Below, piece by piece: positions 49,632-56,610 of a stretch of 64,000 nucleotides of DNA. This stretch comes from Acetobacter pomorum. GTDB taxonomy: Bacteria; Pseudomonadota; Alphaproteobacteria; Acetobacterales; Acetobacteraceae. Each line of letters begins with the position of its first letter. Positions within the stretch are counted from its first letter, which is position 1. A model generated the notes under the pieces. The model was not told the origin of the DNA and searched no databases. It saw nothing but the letters and a program-made list of their open reading frames with translations. The stretch spans positions 186,001-250,000 of the forward strand of contig NZ_PEBQ01000093.1 of NCBI RefSeq assembly GCF_002738225.1. The letters run 5' to 3'. The position numbers and the translations under genes were made by a program.

Positions 49632-50633
49632 TTATTCCTTGCCGAAAGAGGTCCAGTTTGTGCCGCCCATTGTCCATGCCAGTACGCCTTTCTGGGCATG
49701 TAGGCGGTTTTCCGCCTCATCAAACACCACAGAATGCGGGCCTTCAAACACGTCCTTGGTCACTTCTTCCCCTATATGGGCAGGCAGGCAGTGCATGAAC
49801 AGGGCATTGGGTGCGGCAAGCGCCATTAATTCCGCATTCACGCGGTAAGGTTCCAGTTTGCTCATGCGGGTGGCGGCTTCCTTGGGGGAATCAGACATGC
49901 TCACCCATGTATCTGTCACCACGCAATCCACGCCCTTAACGGCGGCTTTTGGGTCTGCCGTCCATTCCACATCACCGCCTTCAGCACGGGCCCAATCCAG
50001 CACATCCTGCGGGGGCTTCATGTCTGCCGGGGTGGCGGCACGCAGGGCAAAGCCAAAACGCACGGCCCCTTCAATAAGGGAGACAAGCACGTTGTTGCCA
50101 TCACCTGTCCACGCAAAGGTGCGGCCACGTACGGGGCCACGATGTTCCTCAAACGTCATGATATCGGCCAGAATCTGCACCGGATGGGAATGAGGGGTGA
50201 GGCCATTGATAACGGGCACCGTGCTCCACTGTGCCAGTTCGTGCATGGTTTTTGTATTGCCTGTGCGCAGCATAATGGCATCTACAAAGCGAGAGAGCAC
50301 ACGTGCGGTATCGGCAATGCTTTCACCGCGGCCAATCTGCATTTCTTGCGGGCTCAGCACCACGGCATCGCCCCCAAGCTGGCGAATACCCACCTCGAAA
50401 GAAACACGGGTGCGGGTAGATGGCTTGGAGAGAATAAGCCCCAACTGCCGCCCGGCCAGTGGTTGGCGCGGGTGCAGCGGAAAGCGACGGTTCTGCTGCA
50501 TGCGCTTCATGCTGGCGGCTACATCCAGAATCTGGCGCAGGGTTGCGGCATCCAGGTCTTTCAGATCCAGAAAATGGCGTGGCGTTGCCAAGGAGGAAGA
50601 GTGCAGGGCAGTAGTCATGTTGGCGGCGTTCAC
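49632..50633 (-). CDS. argF: Ornithine carbamoyltransferase
   Basis: Condenses ornithine and carbamoyl phosphate to citrulline in arginine synthesis. The 333 residues have the carbamoyl-phosphate motif KPSTRTRVSFEVG, the VSLIEGA region, DTWVSM and the ornithine-binding HCLPA. The GTG at 50633 is preferred: it overlaps the argD stop as GTGA and has GGAG eight bases before it, whereas the ATG at 50618 has none. It is translated with argD. Confidence 0.95.
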   Translation of the reverse strand: MNAANMTTALHSSSLATPRHFLDLKDLDAATLRQILDVAASMKRMQQNRRFPLHPRQPLAGRQLGLILSKPSTRTRVSFEVGIRQLGGDAVVLSPQEMQIGRGESIADTARVLSRFVDAIMLRTGNTKTMHELAQWSTVPVINGLTPHSHPVQILADIMTFEEHRGPVRGRTFAWTGDGNNVLVSLIEGAVRFGFALRAATPADMKPPQDVLDWARAEGGDVEWTADPKAAVKGVDCVVTDTWVSMSDSPKEAATRMSKLEPYRVNAELMALAAPNALFMHCLPAHIGEEVTKDVFEGPHSVVFDEAENRLHAQKGVLAWTMGGTNWTSFGKE

Positions 50634-51838
50634 GCTGTTGGCTCCAGAACTGTTTTGTTTTTATGGTTTTCTCTGATGGTGCTGACAGCCTGAACCAGCA
50701 GGGCCACAGCCTTACGGCATTCTTCTTCGGAAACGGTAAGCGGCGGCACAAGGCGCAGCACGTTATCACCCGCCGTTACACACAAAAGGCCCGCATCCTG
50801 CGCAGCCCCCTGTACATCACCCACGGCAGGTACGCAGCGCAGGCCAATCAGCAGGCCAAGGCCACGGCGCTGGGCAAAAATATCTGGCGCATCGGCCACA
50901 AGGCTGTCCAGCAGTTCATCCAGCAGGGCAGCGCGGGCGCAAACCTGATCTAAAAAGCCGGGGGCCAAAATAACATCCAGCACAGCATTACCTGCCGCGC
51001 AGGCCAGCGGGTTACCGCCAAATGTTGTGCCATGTGTGCCCGGTGTCATGCCCTTGGCAATGGTTTCTGTGGTAAGAATGGCCCCAATGGGGAAGCCCCC
51101 GCCCAAACCTTTGGCCGTGCTGACAATATCTGGCTTGATGCCTGCCCACTCATGCGCAAACAGACGGCCCGTACGGCCAACGCCACACTGCACCTCATCC
51201 AGCGCCAGCAGCACGCCAGTTTCATTACACAGTGCACGCAGTGCACGCAGATATTCCGGGCTGGCAACCTTAATGCCGCTTTCACCCTGAATGGGTTCCA
51301 GCATAACGGCGGCCGTGTTGGGGGTAATGGCGGCTTTTACGGCTTCAATATCGTTGAACGGAACGTGCAGGAAGCCTTTTACAGGCTCACCAAAGCCTTC
51401 CAGATATTTCGGGTTGCCGGTGGCAGAAAGCATGGCCAGCGTGCGGCCATGAAAAGCTCCATCCATGCAGATAATTTCTGTGCGTTCGGGGTGGCCTGCC
51501 ATCATCTGGGCGCGGCGGGCCATTTTCACCATGCCTTCGTTGGCTTCCGCGCCGGAATTGCAGAAGAACACGCTATCGGCAAAGGAGTTTTCAACCAGCC
51601 TGCGTGCCAGCTTTTCCGCCTGCGGAATCTGGAACAGGTTGGAAACATGCATCACCTTTGCAGCCTGCTGGCTTACGGCTTCCACCATCTTGGGGTGTGC
51701 GTGGCCAATGGAGCACGTGGCAATACCTGCGGCAAAGTCCAGAAATCGTCGCCCGTCCGACGTGTGCAGCCAGGAGCCTTCTCCCCGCTCAAAGGCGAGG
51801 TCAGCGCGCTTGTATGTCGGCATCAGGGCAGAAATCAT
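50630..51838 (-). CDS. argD: Acetylornithine aminotransferase
   Basis: PLP-dependent aminotransferase forming N-acetylornithine; about 402 residues from ATG 51838. The PLP Lys is in STAKGLGGGFPIGA, the phosphate-binding FCNSGAEANE is near residue 100, and LDEVQCGVGRTG carries the cofactor Asp. An in-frame ATG at 51877 would add 13 residues. The gene heads the operon argD-argF-small protein-hslO. An intrinsic terminator preceded by a short leader ORF lies directly upstream on the same strand, pointing to attenuation. Confidence 0.94.
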   Translation of the reverse strand: MISALMPTYKRADLAFERGEGSWLHTSDGRRFLDFAAGIATCSIGHAHPKMVEAVSQQAAKVMHVSNLFQIPQAEKLARRLVENSFADSVFFCNSGAEANEGMVKMARRAQMMAGHPERTEIICMDGAFHGRTLAMLSATGNPKYLEGFGEPVKGFLHVPFNDIEAVKAAITPNTAAVMLEPIQGESGIKVASPEYLRALRALCNETGVLLALDEVQCGVGRTGRLFAHEWAGIKPDIVSTAKGLGGGFPIGAILTTETIAKGMTPGTHGTTFGGNPLACAAGNAVLDVILAPGFLDQVCARAALLDELLDSLVADAPDIFAQRRGLGLLIGLRCVPAVGDVQGAAQDAGLLCVTAGDNVLRLVPPLTVSEEECRKAVALLVQAVSTIRENHKNKTVLEPTA

Positions 51839-51900
51839 GGAATCTGGTCTTTGTGCTGGCGGTTGATAAACCTGCATGGTGAGAAGTGGAGTGCAGAACG

Positions 51901-51937
51901 AAAAACGCCCGCTGCCTTGATATAAGGTGAGCGGGCG
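51901..51937 (-). terminator. Terminator in the argD leader, candidate attenuator
   Basis: On the minus strand CGCCCGC (51937-51931) pairs with GCGGGCG (51912-51906) and is followed by five T (51905-51901), only 23 bases before the first possible argD start. A second copy of CGCCCGC at 51953-51947, right after the leader ORF stop, can compete for the same arm. CGGGC (51943-51939) can pair with either copy. Confidence 0.8.
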
Positions 51938-51955
51938 GCCCGTATTGCGGGCGCA

Positions 51956-52051
51956 TCATGGCCTTTTGTGCGGGTTGAAGTCAAATATTCTGTGCGGAAA
52001 ATTGTGCATATGCAACATGCGCGGCATGGCCTGTTGCATATTTTCCTGCAT
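51956..52051 (-). CDS. Leader peptide before argD resembling the ornithine-sensing SpeFL peptide
   Basis: A short ORF on the minus strand. From ATG 52039 (AGGA four to five bases upstream) it gives 27 residues; from ATG 52051 it gives 31. The core reads MPRMLHMHNFPHRIFDFN and the peptide ends HKRP before TGA (51958-51956). Enterobacterial SpeFL, which arrests ribosomes when it captures ornithine, has MP...KFAHRNSFDF in the same order. The Pro before the stop would slow termination. A 10-bp inverted repeat (52008-52017 with 52032-52041) folds over the start codon. No other gene lies between this ORF and the argD terminator. Assignment rests on a remembered comparison. Confidence 0.6.
   Translation of the reverse strand: MQENMQQAMPRMLHMHNFPHRIFDFNPHKRP
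52008..52041 (-). promoter_or_regulatory. Inverted repeat within the argD leader ORF
   Basis: ATATGCAACA and TGTTGCATAT are perfect 10-bp inverted repeats around a 14-base loop. In the minus-strand RNA the stem would include the AUG at 52039, so folding could control initiation on the leader peptide. Confidence 0.5.
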
Positions 52052-52075
52052 GGCGGGAATGGGTAAGAAAAAGGG

Positions 52076-52735
52076 ATGACGCATTCTGGCTCTTCCTCAC
52101 ACGCATCTTCATCATCGGGGTTTCCGCAGCTTGATCGCCGCGTATTGCGCGAGGCGGCATTGGCGCATCTGGCACGTTTTGGCACCACGCGCCACGGGCT
52201 GGAACAGGTACTTCTGCGCCGGATTGCACGGTGGGAGAAGCAGGCCCTTAAAGCCGGAGTGGAGGCAGAGGATGTGGCCGCAGCCGCACAAGCGCTGCGC
52301 CCCTTAGTGGCTGAAATAGCAGAAGAAATGGTGCGCCTTGGCGCGGTGGATGATGCCAGTTTTGCCACATCTCGCGCACGCAGGCTGGTGCGGTCTGGCC
52401 GGTCTGGCCGGGCGGTGCAGGCGCATCTGGCTGCGCGTGGGGTGGAGGCAGATCTGCGCGATGCCGCCTTGCGGGATGCAGTGGAAGGGTTTTCTCCTGC
52501 GCAAAGAGAATTGTGTGCCGCACTGGTTCTGGCGCGCAAGCGCAGGCTGGGGCCCTTTGCCACACCTTATGTTGCGGATGATGAGGCCGATACCGAGCAG
52601 GCCCTTGCCCGCAGGCACAAGGCGCTGGGGGTGCTGGCGCGTGCGGGATATGCGCGGGATGTGGCGGAACAGGTTTTGGATATGCCCCCCACGGAAGCGG
52701 AGGACTGGATGCAACGTTTGAGGGCCGAATCGTGA
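52076..52735 (+). CDS. recX: Regulatory protein RecX
   Basis: Modulator of RecA filaments, 219 residues. After a Ser-rich start the three-helix RecX repeats appear: REAALAHLARFGTTRHGLEQVLLRR, then EMVRLGAVDDASFATSRARRLVRSG, and a C-terminal RHKALGVLARAGYARDVAEQVL (each partly quoted from longer helices). ATG 52076 has AAGGG directly before it, but the first 15 residues are not conserved in type, so a start somewhat downstream is possible. The stop overlaps the next start as GTGA. Confidence 0.85.
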   Translation: MTHSGSSSHASSSSGFPQLDRRVLREAALAHLARFGTTRHGLEQVLLRRIARWEKQALKAGVEAEDVAAAAQALRPLVAEIAEEMVRLGAVDDASFATSRARRLVRSGRSGRAVQAHLAARGVEADLRDAALRDAVEGFSPAQRELCAALVLARKRRLGPFATPYVADDEADTEQALARRHKALGVLARAGYARDVAEQVLDMPPTEAEDWMQRLRAES

Positions 52736-53190
52736 AGCGTAGCCTTGTTCTTGTTCTGCCTTTATTACTTGCGGCCTGTGGCGGCGGGCGCGGAAGCTGG
52801 AGCGGATCTGTGCAGTGCGCGCCCTATGCGCGGGAACATTCTGGCGTAAACCTGCGCGGTGCGGCGGCCAGCTGGTGGGGGCAGGCACAGGGGCAGTATG
52901 CCCGCACATCCTCCCCCAGGCCGGGGGATGTTCTGGTGTTTCGTTCTACCGGCAGGTTGCCTTCTGGCCATGTTTCTGTTGTGGAGCAGGTGCGTAACTC
53001 GCGCCTTGTGCTGGTGGATCATGCTAATTGGGAGCCAGGGCGGGTAACACACCATGCCCCCGTGGTGGATGTTTCCCCCAACAATAACTGGTCGCGTGTG
53101 CGCGTGTGGTGGAGCCCCATTCATGCCATGGGCAAAACGGTTTATCCCGTTTATGGTTTTATTGAACCAACAGGCACGGGCGGAAGTTAA
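52732..53190 (+). CDS. CHAP-domain (amidase-like) lipoprotein
   Basis: A 152-residue protein starting at GTG 52732, overlapping recX by GTGA. The signal peptide ends in the lipobox LAAC. The CHAP domain follows: CAPYAREHSG with the catalytic Cys, SPRPGDVLVFRSTG, and the catalytic His in GHVSVVEQV, then VDHANW. Such domains cleave peptidoglycan peptides or glutathionylspermidine. Here it is probably an outer-membrane or periplasmic cell-wall hydrolase. Confidence 0.8.
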   Translation: MKRSLVLVLPLLLAACGGGRGSWSGSVQCAPYAREHSGVNLRGAAASWWGQAQGQYARTSSPRPGDVLVFRSTGRLPSGHVSVVEQVRNSRLVLVDHANWEPGRVTHHAPVVDVSPNNNWSRVRVWWSPIHAMGKTVYPVYGFIEPTGTGGS

Positions 53191-53317
53191 AACCCAGAAG
53201 GCGGGTTGGCCACGCAAGGAAAAACTTGCAAGAATGTGTTTGGGCCATCATGTACAAACAAGATGTGCAGCGCATGATCATTTTGGCCGTGTGCCGCAAG
53301 TGTAGGGGACTGGTTTG

Positions 53318-53572
53318 ATGGGTAGCTTGAGTATCTGGCACTGGCTGATTGTGCTTGTGGTTGTGCTTGTGGTTTTTGGTGGGGGCGGCAAAATCAGCTC
53401 ATTGATGGGTGATATGGCCAAGGGCATCAAATCCTTCAAGAAACACATGGCGGATGATGAACCCATGGATGAGAGTGCCGCACGTTCAGGCAGCGGGCAT
53501 ATTGCCCCGCCAGCATCTTCTACGGTGGAGCAGCGCACCGCAGCCCCAGCAGATAAATCTGTTCAGCCGTAA
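53318..53572 (+). CDS. tatA: Sec-independent protein translocase TatA
   Basis: An 84-residue component of the twin-arginine translocase. An N-terminal membrane helix ([20 protein letters not shown]) with the FG hinge is followed by the amphipathic helix [18 protein letters not shown] and an acidic, flexible tail. ATG 53318. tatB and tatC are not adjacent; the next gene is mtnB. Confidence 0.9.
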   Translation: MGSLSIWHWLIVLVVVLVVFGGGGKISSLMGDMAKGIKSFKKHMADDEPMDESAARSGSGHIAPPASSTVEQRTAAPADKSVQP

Positions 53573-53604
53573 GGTGCAGGCAGTTCAGGCGAGCAGATAA
53601 AGCC

Positions 53605-54228
53605 ATGGATCAGACCGTTACGGATTTTGCCCGTGCTGTGCAGGATATTCTGTTTGCCGGGCAGCGGATGGATCAGCGCGGATGGGTGCCAGCTACAGCA
53701 GGCAATATCAGCCGCAAGCTGGCAGATGGCCGCATAGCCATTACGCGCTCTGGCTGCCACAAAGGCTTCCTACAAGCGGCAGACGTGATTACTGTGGATA
53801 TGCAGGGCAAACCGCATAGCCCGGAAAACCGGCCCAGCGCGGAAACGCTGTTGCATTGCCAGATTTACCGCCATTTCCCGCAAATGGGCGCAGTGCTGCA
53901 TGGTCATTCCGTGGCCTCCACTGTTCTGTCCATGGAGGAAGAAACAGCAGCACTTACGCTGGCGGACTACGAAGTTCTGAAAGTGTTTGAAGGGCAGACC
54001 ACGCACGCAACATCCGTGCAGGTGCCCTTGTTTGAGAACGATCAGGACATTGCGCAGCTGGCAGACGTGGTAGAACCGTTTTTTGGCACAGGCATGCCAG
54101 CGGGCTACATTATTCGCGGCCACGGTGTATATGTGTGGGGCAAGGATATGCCCACCGCCCTTGCGCGGCTGGAAGGGCTGGAGTTCCTGCTGGCCTGCGC
54201 GCTTGAGCGAAGGAAACTGCACGTATGA
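53605..54228 (+). CDS. mtnB: Methylthioribulose-1-phosphate dehydratase
   Basis: A methionine-salvage enzyme of the class II aldolase fold, 207 residues. Visible motifs are PATAGNISRKL, ITRSGCHKGFL, HGHSVASTVLS with zinc-binding His residues and the third zinc His in IRGHGVYVWG. Starts the tightly packed mtnB-mtnD-mtnC run. Confidence 0.92.
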   Translation: MDQTVTDFARAVQDILFAGQRMDQRGWVPATAGNISRKLADGRIAITRSGCHKGFLQAADVITVDMQGKPHSPENRPSAETLLHCQIYRHFPQMGAVLHGHSVASTVLSMEEETAALTLADYEVLKVFEGQTTHATSVQVPLFENDQDIAQLADVVEPFFGTGMPAGYIIRGHGVYVWGKDMPTALARLEGLEFLLACALERRKLHV

Positions 54229-54770
54229 GTTCCCTGACAGTTTACAAGGATACCACCCCCGAACACCCCGTGCTGCAAACGCAGGACCCGGCAGAAATGG
54301 CCCGCGTTCTGGCACCACTGGGCGTGCGGTTTGAGCGCTGGGAAGGCCCGCAGATTCCCCCAAGGGATGCGGATGAGCAGGCCGTGCTGGATGTATATGG
54401 CCCGTTTCTGGATAAGCTGATGGGGGAAACAGGCGCAGGCTCTGCCGATGTGCTGCGCGTAAGCCCTTCTACGCCCAATCGTGATGCCTTGCGGGACAAG
54501 TTCCTGTCCGAACATACGCATAGTGAAGATGAAATCCGCTTTTTTGTGCACGGTAGCGGGCACTTCATTCTGCATATTGCCGGCTATGTTTACGATGTGG
54601 AATGCACGCAAACAGATCTGATTTCTGTGCCAGAAGGCACAAAACACTGGTTTGATGCCGGGCCAGAGCCAGATATGGTCACGCTGCGCATTTTCACACA
54701 CAAGGAAGGCTGGGTAGCCCGCTATACAGGCACCGATATTGCCCGGCAGTTTCCATCTTACGAAAACTGA
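54225..54770 (+). CDS. mtnD: Acireductone dioxygenase
   Basis: A metal-dependent cupin that converts acireductone to the 2-oxo acid precursor of methionine (Fe form) or off-pathway products (Ni form). In its 181 residues the metal ligands are His97, His99 and Glu103 (EHTHSEDE), and His141 (TKHWFDAG). Its ATG overlaps the mtnB stop as ATGA. Confidence 0.94.
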   Translation: MSSLTVYKDTTPEHPVLQTQDPAEMARVLAPLGVRFERWEGPQIPPRDADEQAVLDVYGPFLDKLMGETGAGSADVLRVSPSTPNRDALRDKFLSEHTHSEDEIRFFVHGSGHFILHIAGYVYDVECTQTDLISVPEGTKHWFDAGPEPDMVTLRIFTHKEGWVARYTGTDIARQFPSYEN

Positions 54771-54781
54771 TTGAGGGCATA

Positions 54782-55486
54782 ATGGCCGATACCCGGATTC
54801 CTCCGCGCGTGGTGCTGCTGGATATTGAGGGCACCACTTTGCCAGTGGCTTTTGTGCATAAAGTGCTGTTTCCCTATGCGCGCAAACATCTGCCCGCATT
54901 GCTGGCGCAGCATGATAACCCGGTGGTGCAGGAAGCACTGGCCCAGATTGCCCAAGCTGCTCCCGGCGTGCCTCCGCTGGAGCAGCTTGAGCGCTGGATG
55001 GCAGAGGATGCCAAGGTGGCCCCGCTTAAAAGCCTGCAAGGTTTGTGCTGGCAACAGGGGTATGAAAAAGGAGAGCTGGAAGCCCAGCTTTACCCGGATG
55101 TTGCCCCCACCCTAAAGGCATGGAAAGCCGTAGGGCTTATACTGGCCGTGTATTCCTCTGGTTCTGAAGCCGCGCAAAAGCTGATTTATGGCTATACCGC
55201 GCAGGGGAACCTGACCTCGCTATTCAGTGCATTTTTTGATCTGCGCGTTGGTGGTAAGAAAAACGCGCAAAGTTATCGCCATATTCTGGAACAAAGTGGC
55301 TGGCAGGGGCAGGATGTGCTGTTTCTGTCCGATGTGGTGGCAGAACTGGATGCAGCAGCCCAAGCGGGCCTGCGTGTATGCCAGATTGCCCGCCCGGAAG
55401 ATGGCACGGTGGCAGGTACTACCCATCCTGTAGCGCAATCTCTGCCGCAGGCGGGGCAGATGTTTGGCCTGCCGGAAGGAGCATAA
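54782..55486 (+). CDS. mtnC: Enolase-phosphatase E1
   Basis: A bifunctional HAD-type enzyme, 234 residues, that enolises and dephosphorylates the intermediate between MtnB and MtnD. The nucleophile motif is LLDIEGTTLPV, the middle has VYSSGSEAAQKLI, and the C-terminal acid motif FLSDVVAELDAA. mtnA and mtnK are not in the window. Confidence 0.94.
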   Translation: MADTRIPPRVVLLDIEGTTLPVAFVHKVLFPYARKHLPALLAQHDNPVVQEALAQIAQAAPGVPPLEQLERWMAEDAKVAPLKSLQGLCWQQGYEKGELEAQLYPDVAPTLKAWKAVGLILAVYSSGSEAAQKLIYGYTAQGNLTSLFSAFFDLRVGGKKNAQSYRHILEQSGWQGQDVLFLSDVVAELDAAAQAGLRVCQIARPEDGTVAGTTHPVAQSLPQAGQMFGLPEGA

Positions 55487-55489
55487 AAA

Positions 55490-56437
55490 GTGCTGAAAGC
55501 CCGGTTGCACACAAACTGGCGGGATATTCCGCCGGAAGCGCACGGCTGTGCGGCAGCGCTTGGCAATTTTGATGGTGTGCATCTGGGCCACGCCCATCTG
55601 GTTCATTCCACTCATGCCGCCCGGCCAGATCTGCCCTTGGCGGTGGTAACGTTTGAACCCCACCCGCGTGAGCTTTTTCGCCCGCAGGATCCACCATTCC
55701 GTCTAAGCCTGCCAGATGAGCGCTTTGCCGCCCTGCAGGCGCTGGGCGTGCAGCATGTGTTCCAGATCGGGTTTGATGAAGAGTTCTCCCGCATGACGGC
55801 AGAGCGGTTTGTAGAAGACGTGCTGCATGATGCCCTGTGCCTGCGCCACGTTGCCTGTGGGCCGGACTTTGCCTTCGGCTATCGGCGCGGGGGTGATGTT
55901 ACGTTTCTGGCCGAACGCACGGGTGAGCTGGGTATGGGCTTTACATCCGTGCCAGCGCTGGCAGATGCGGCAGGGCCGTATTCCTCCACCCGCATCCGGC
56001 GGCTGTTGCAGGAAGGGTATCCCGAACGCGCAGCGGAAGAACTGGGCCGACCGTGGTTTATTCGCGGGCAGGTGCAGCATGGTGATAAGCGCGGCCGTCT
56101 GCTGGGCTTTCCGACAGCCAATATTCCACTGGGGCGGCATCTGGAACCCGCACGTGGGGTTTACGCCGTAACAGTGCGCCTGCCTGGTGGGTATACACGC
56201 CCCGGCGTGGCCAATATTGGCCGCAGACCCACCATTAACGATGGGCAGGAAAGCCGCGTGGAAGTGCACCTGTTTGACTTTGATGGTGATTTGTACGGCC
56301 AGACACTGTCTGTAGCGCTGCATAAAATGCTGCGGGCAGAACAGCGCTTTGCCGGGCTGGATGAACTCAAGGCCCAGATCGCGCAGGATGCGCAGCAGGC
56401 ACGCGTGGTTCTGAACGCCGAACTGGCAGGCATATAA
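55490..56437 (+). CDS. ribF: Bifunctional riboflavin kinase / FMN adenylyltransferase
   Basis: Makes FMN and FAD, 315 residues. The N-terminal nucleotidyltransferase domain has LGNFDGVHLGHAHL, FEPHPRELF and YSSTRIRRLLQEG. The C-terminal flavokinase domain has GDKRGRLLGFPTANI and GVANIGRRPTI. Start is GTG 55490, three bases after mtnC, with AAGGAG nine bases upstream. Confidence 0.95.
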   Translation: MLKARLHTNWRDIPPEAHGCAAALGNFDGVHLGHAHLVHSTHAARPDLPLAVVTFEPHPRELFRPQDPPFRLSLPDERFAALQALGVQHVFQIGFDEEFSRMTAERFVEDVLHDALCLRHVACGPDFAFGYRRGGDVTFLAERTGELGMGFTSVPALADAAGPYSSTRIRRLLQEGYPERAAEELGRPWFIRGQVQHGDKRGRLLGFPTANIPLGRHLEPARGVYAVTVRLPGGYTRPGVANIGRRPTINDGQESRVEVHLFDFDGDLYGQTLSVALHKMLRAEQRFAGLDELKAQIAQDAQQARVVLNAELAGI

Positions 56438-56504
56438 CCCCTCTGTAAAAGTGCGGGCAGATGGGGCAGAATATATTTTGCGGCTGCCATGTGGCCGTTC
56501 ATGC

Positions 56505-56533
56505 TTGACCCTGCGCTTGTCCTTTTTGATAAG
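56505..56533 (+). promoter_or_regulatory. Candidate ileS promoter
   Basis: TTGACC (56505-56510), a 17-base spacer and GATAAG (56528-56533) resemble a sigma-70 promoter about 78 bases before the ileS start. Confidence 0.45.
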
Positions 56534-56610
56534 AGCCTGAATGCAAGATGGTTTGACCAGCACATGCGGGGCCAGACCATGAACCCGAACTGAAGTGACA
56601 TCACCCGCTC

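Noticed and set aside
56489..56593. 34-codon ORF ending 17 bases before ileS
   Set aside because: It has no ribosome binding site, and the likely promoter (56505-56533) would start the transcript inside it.
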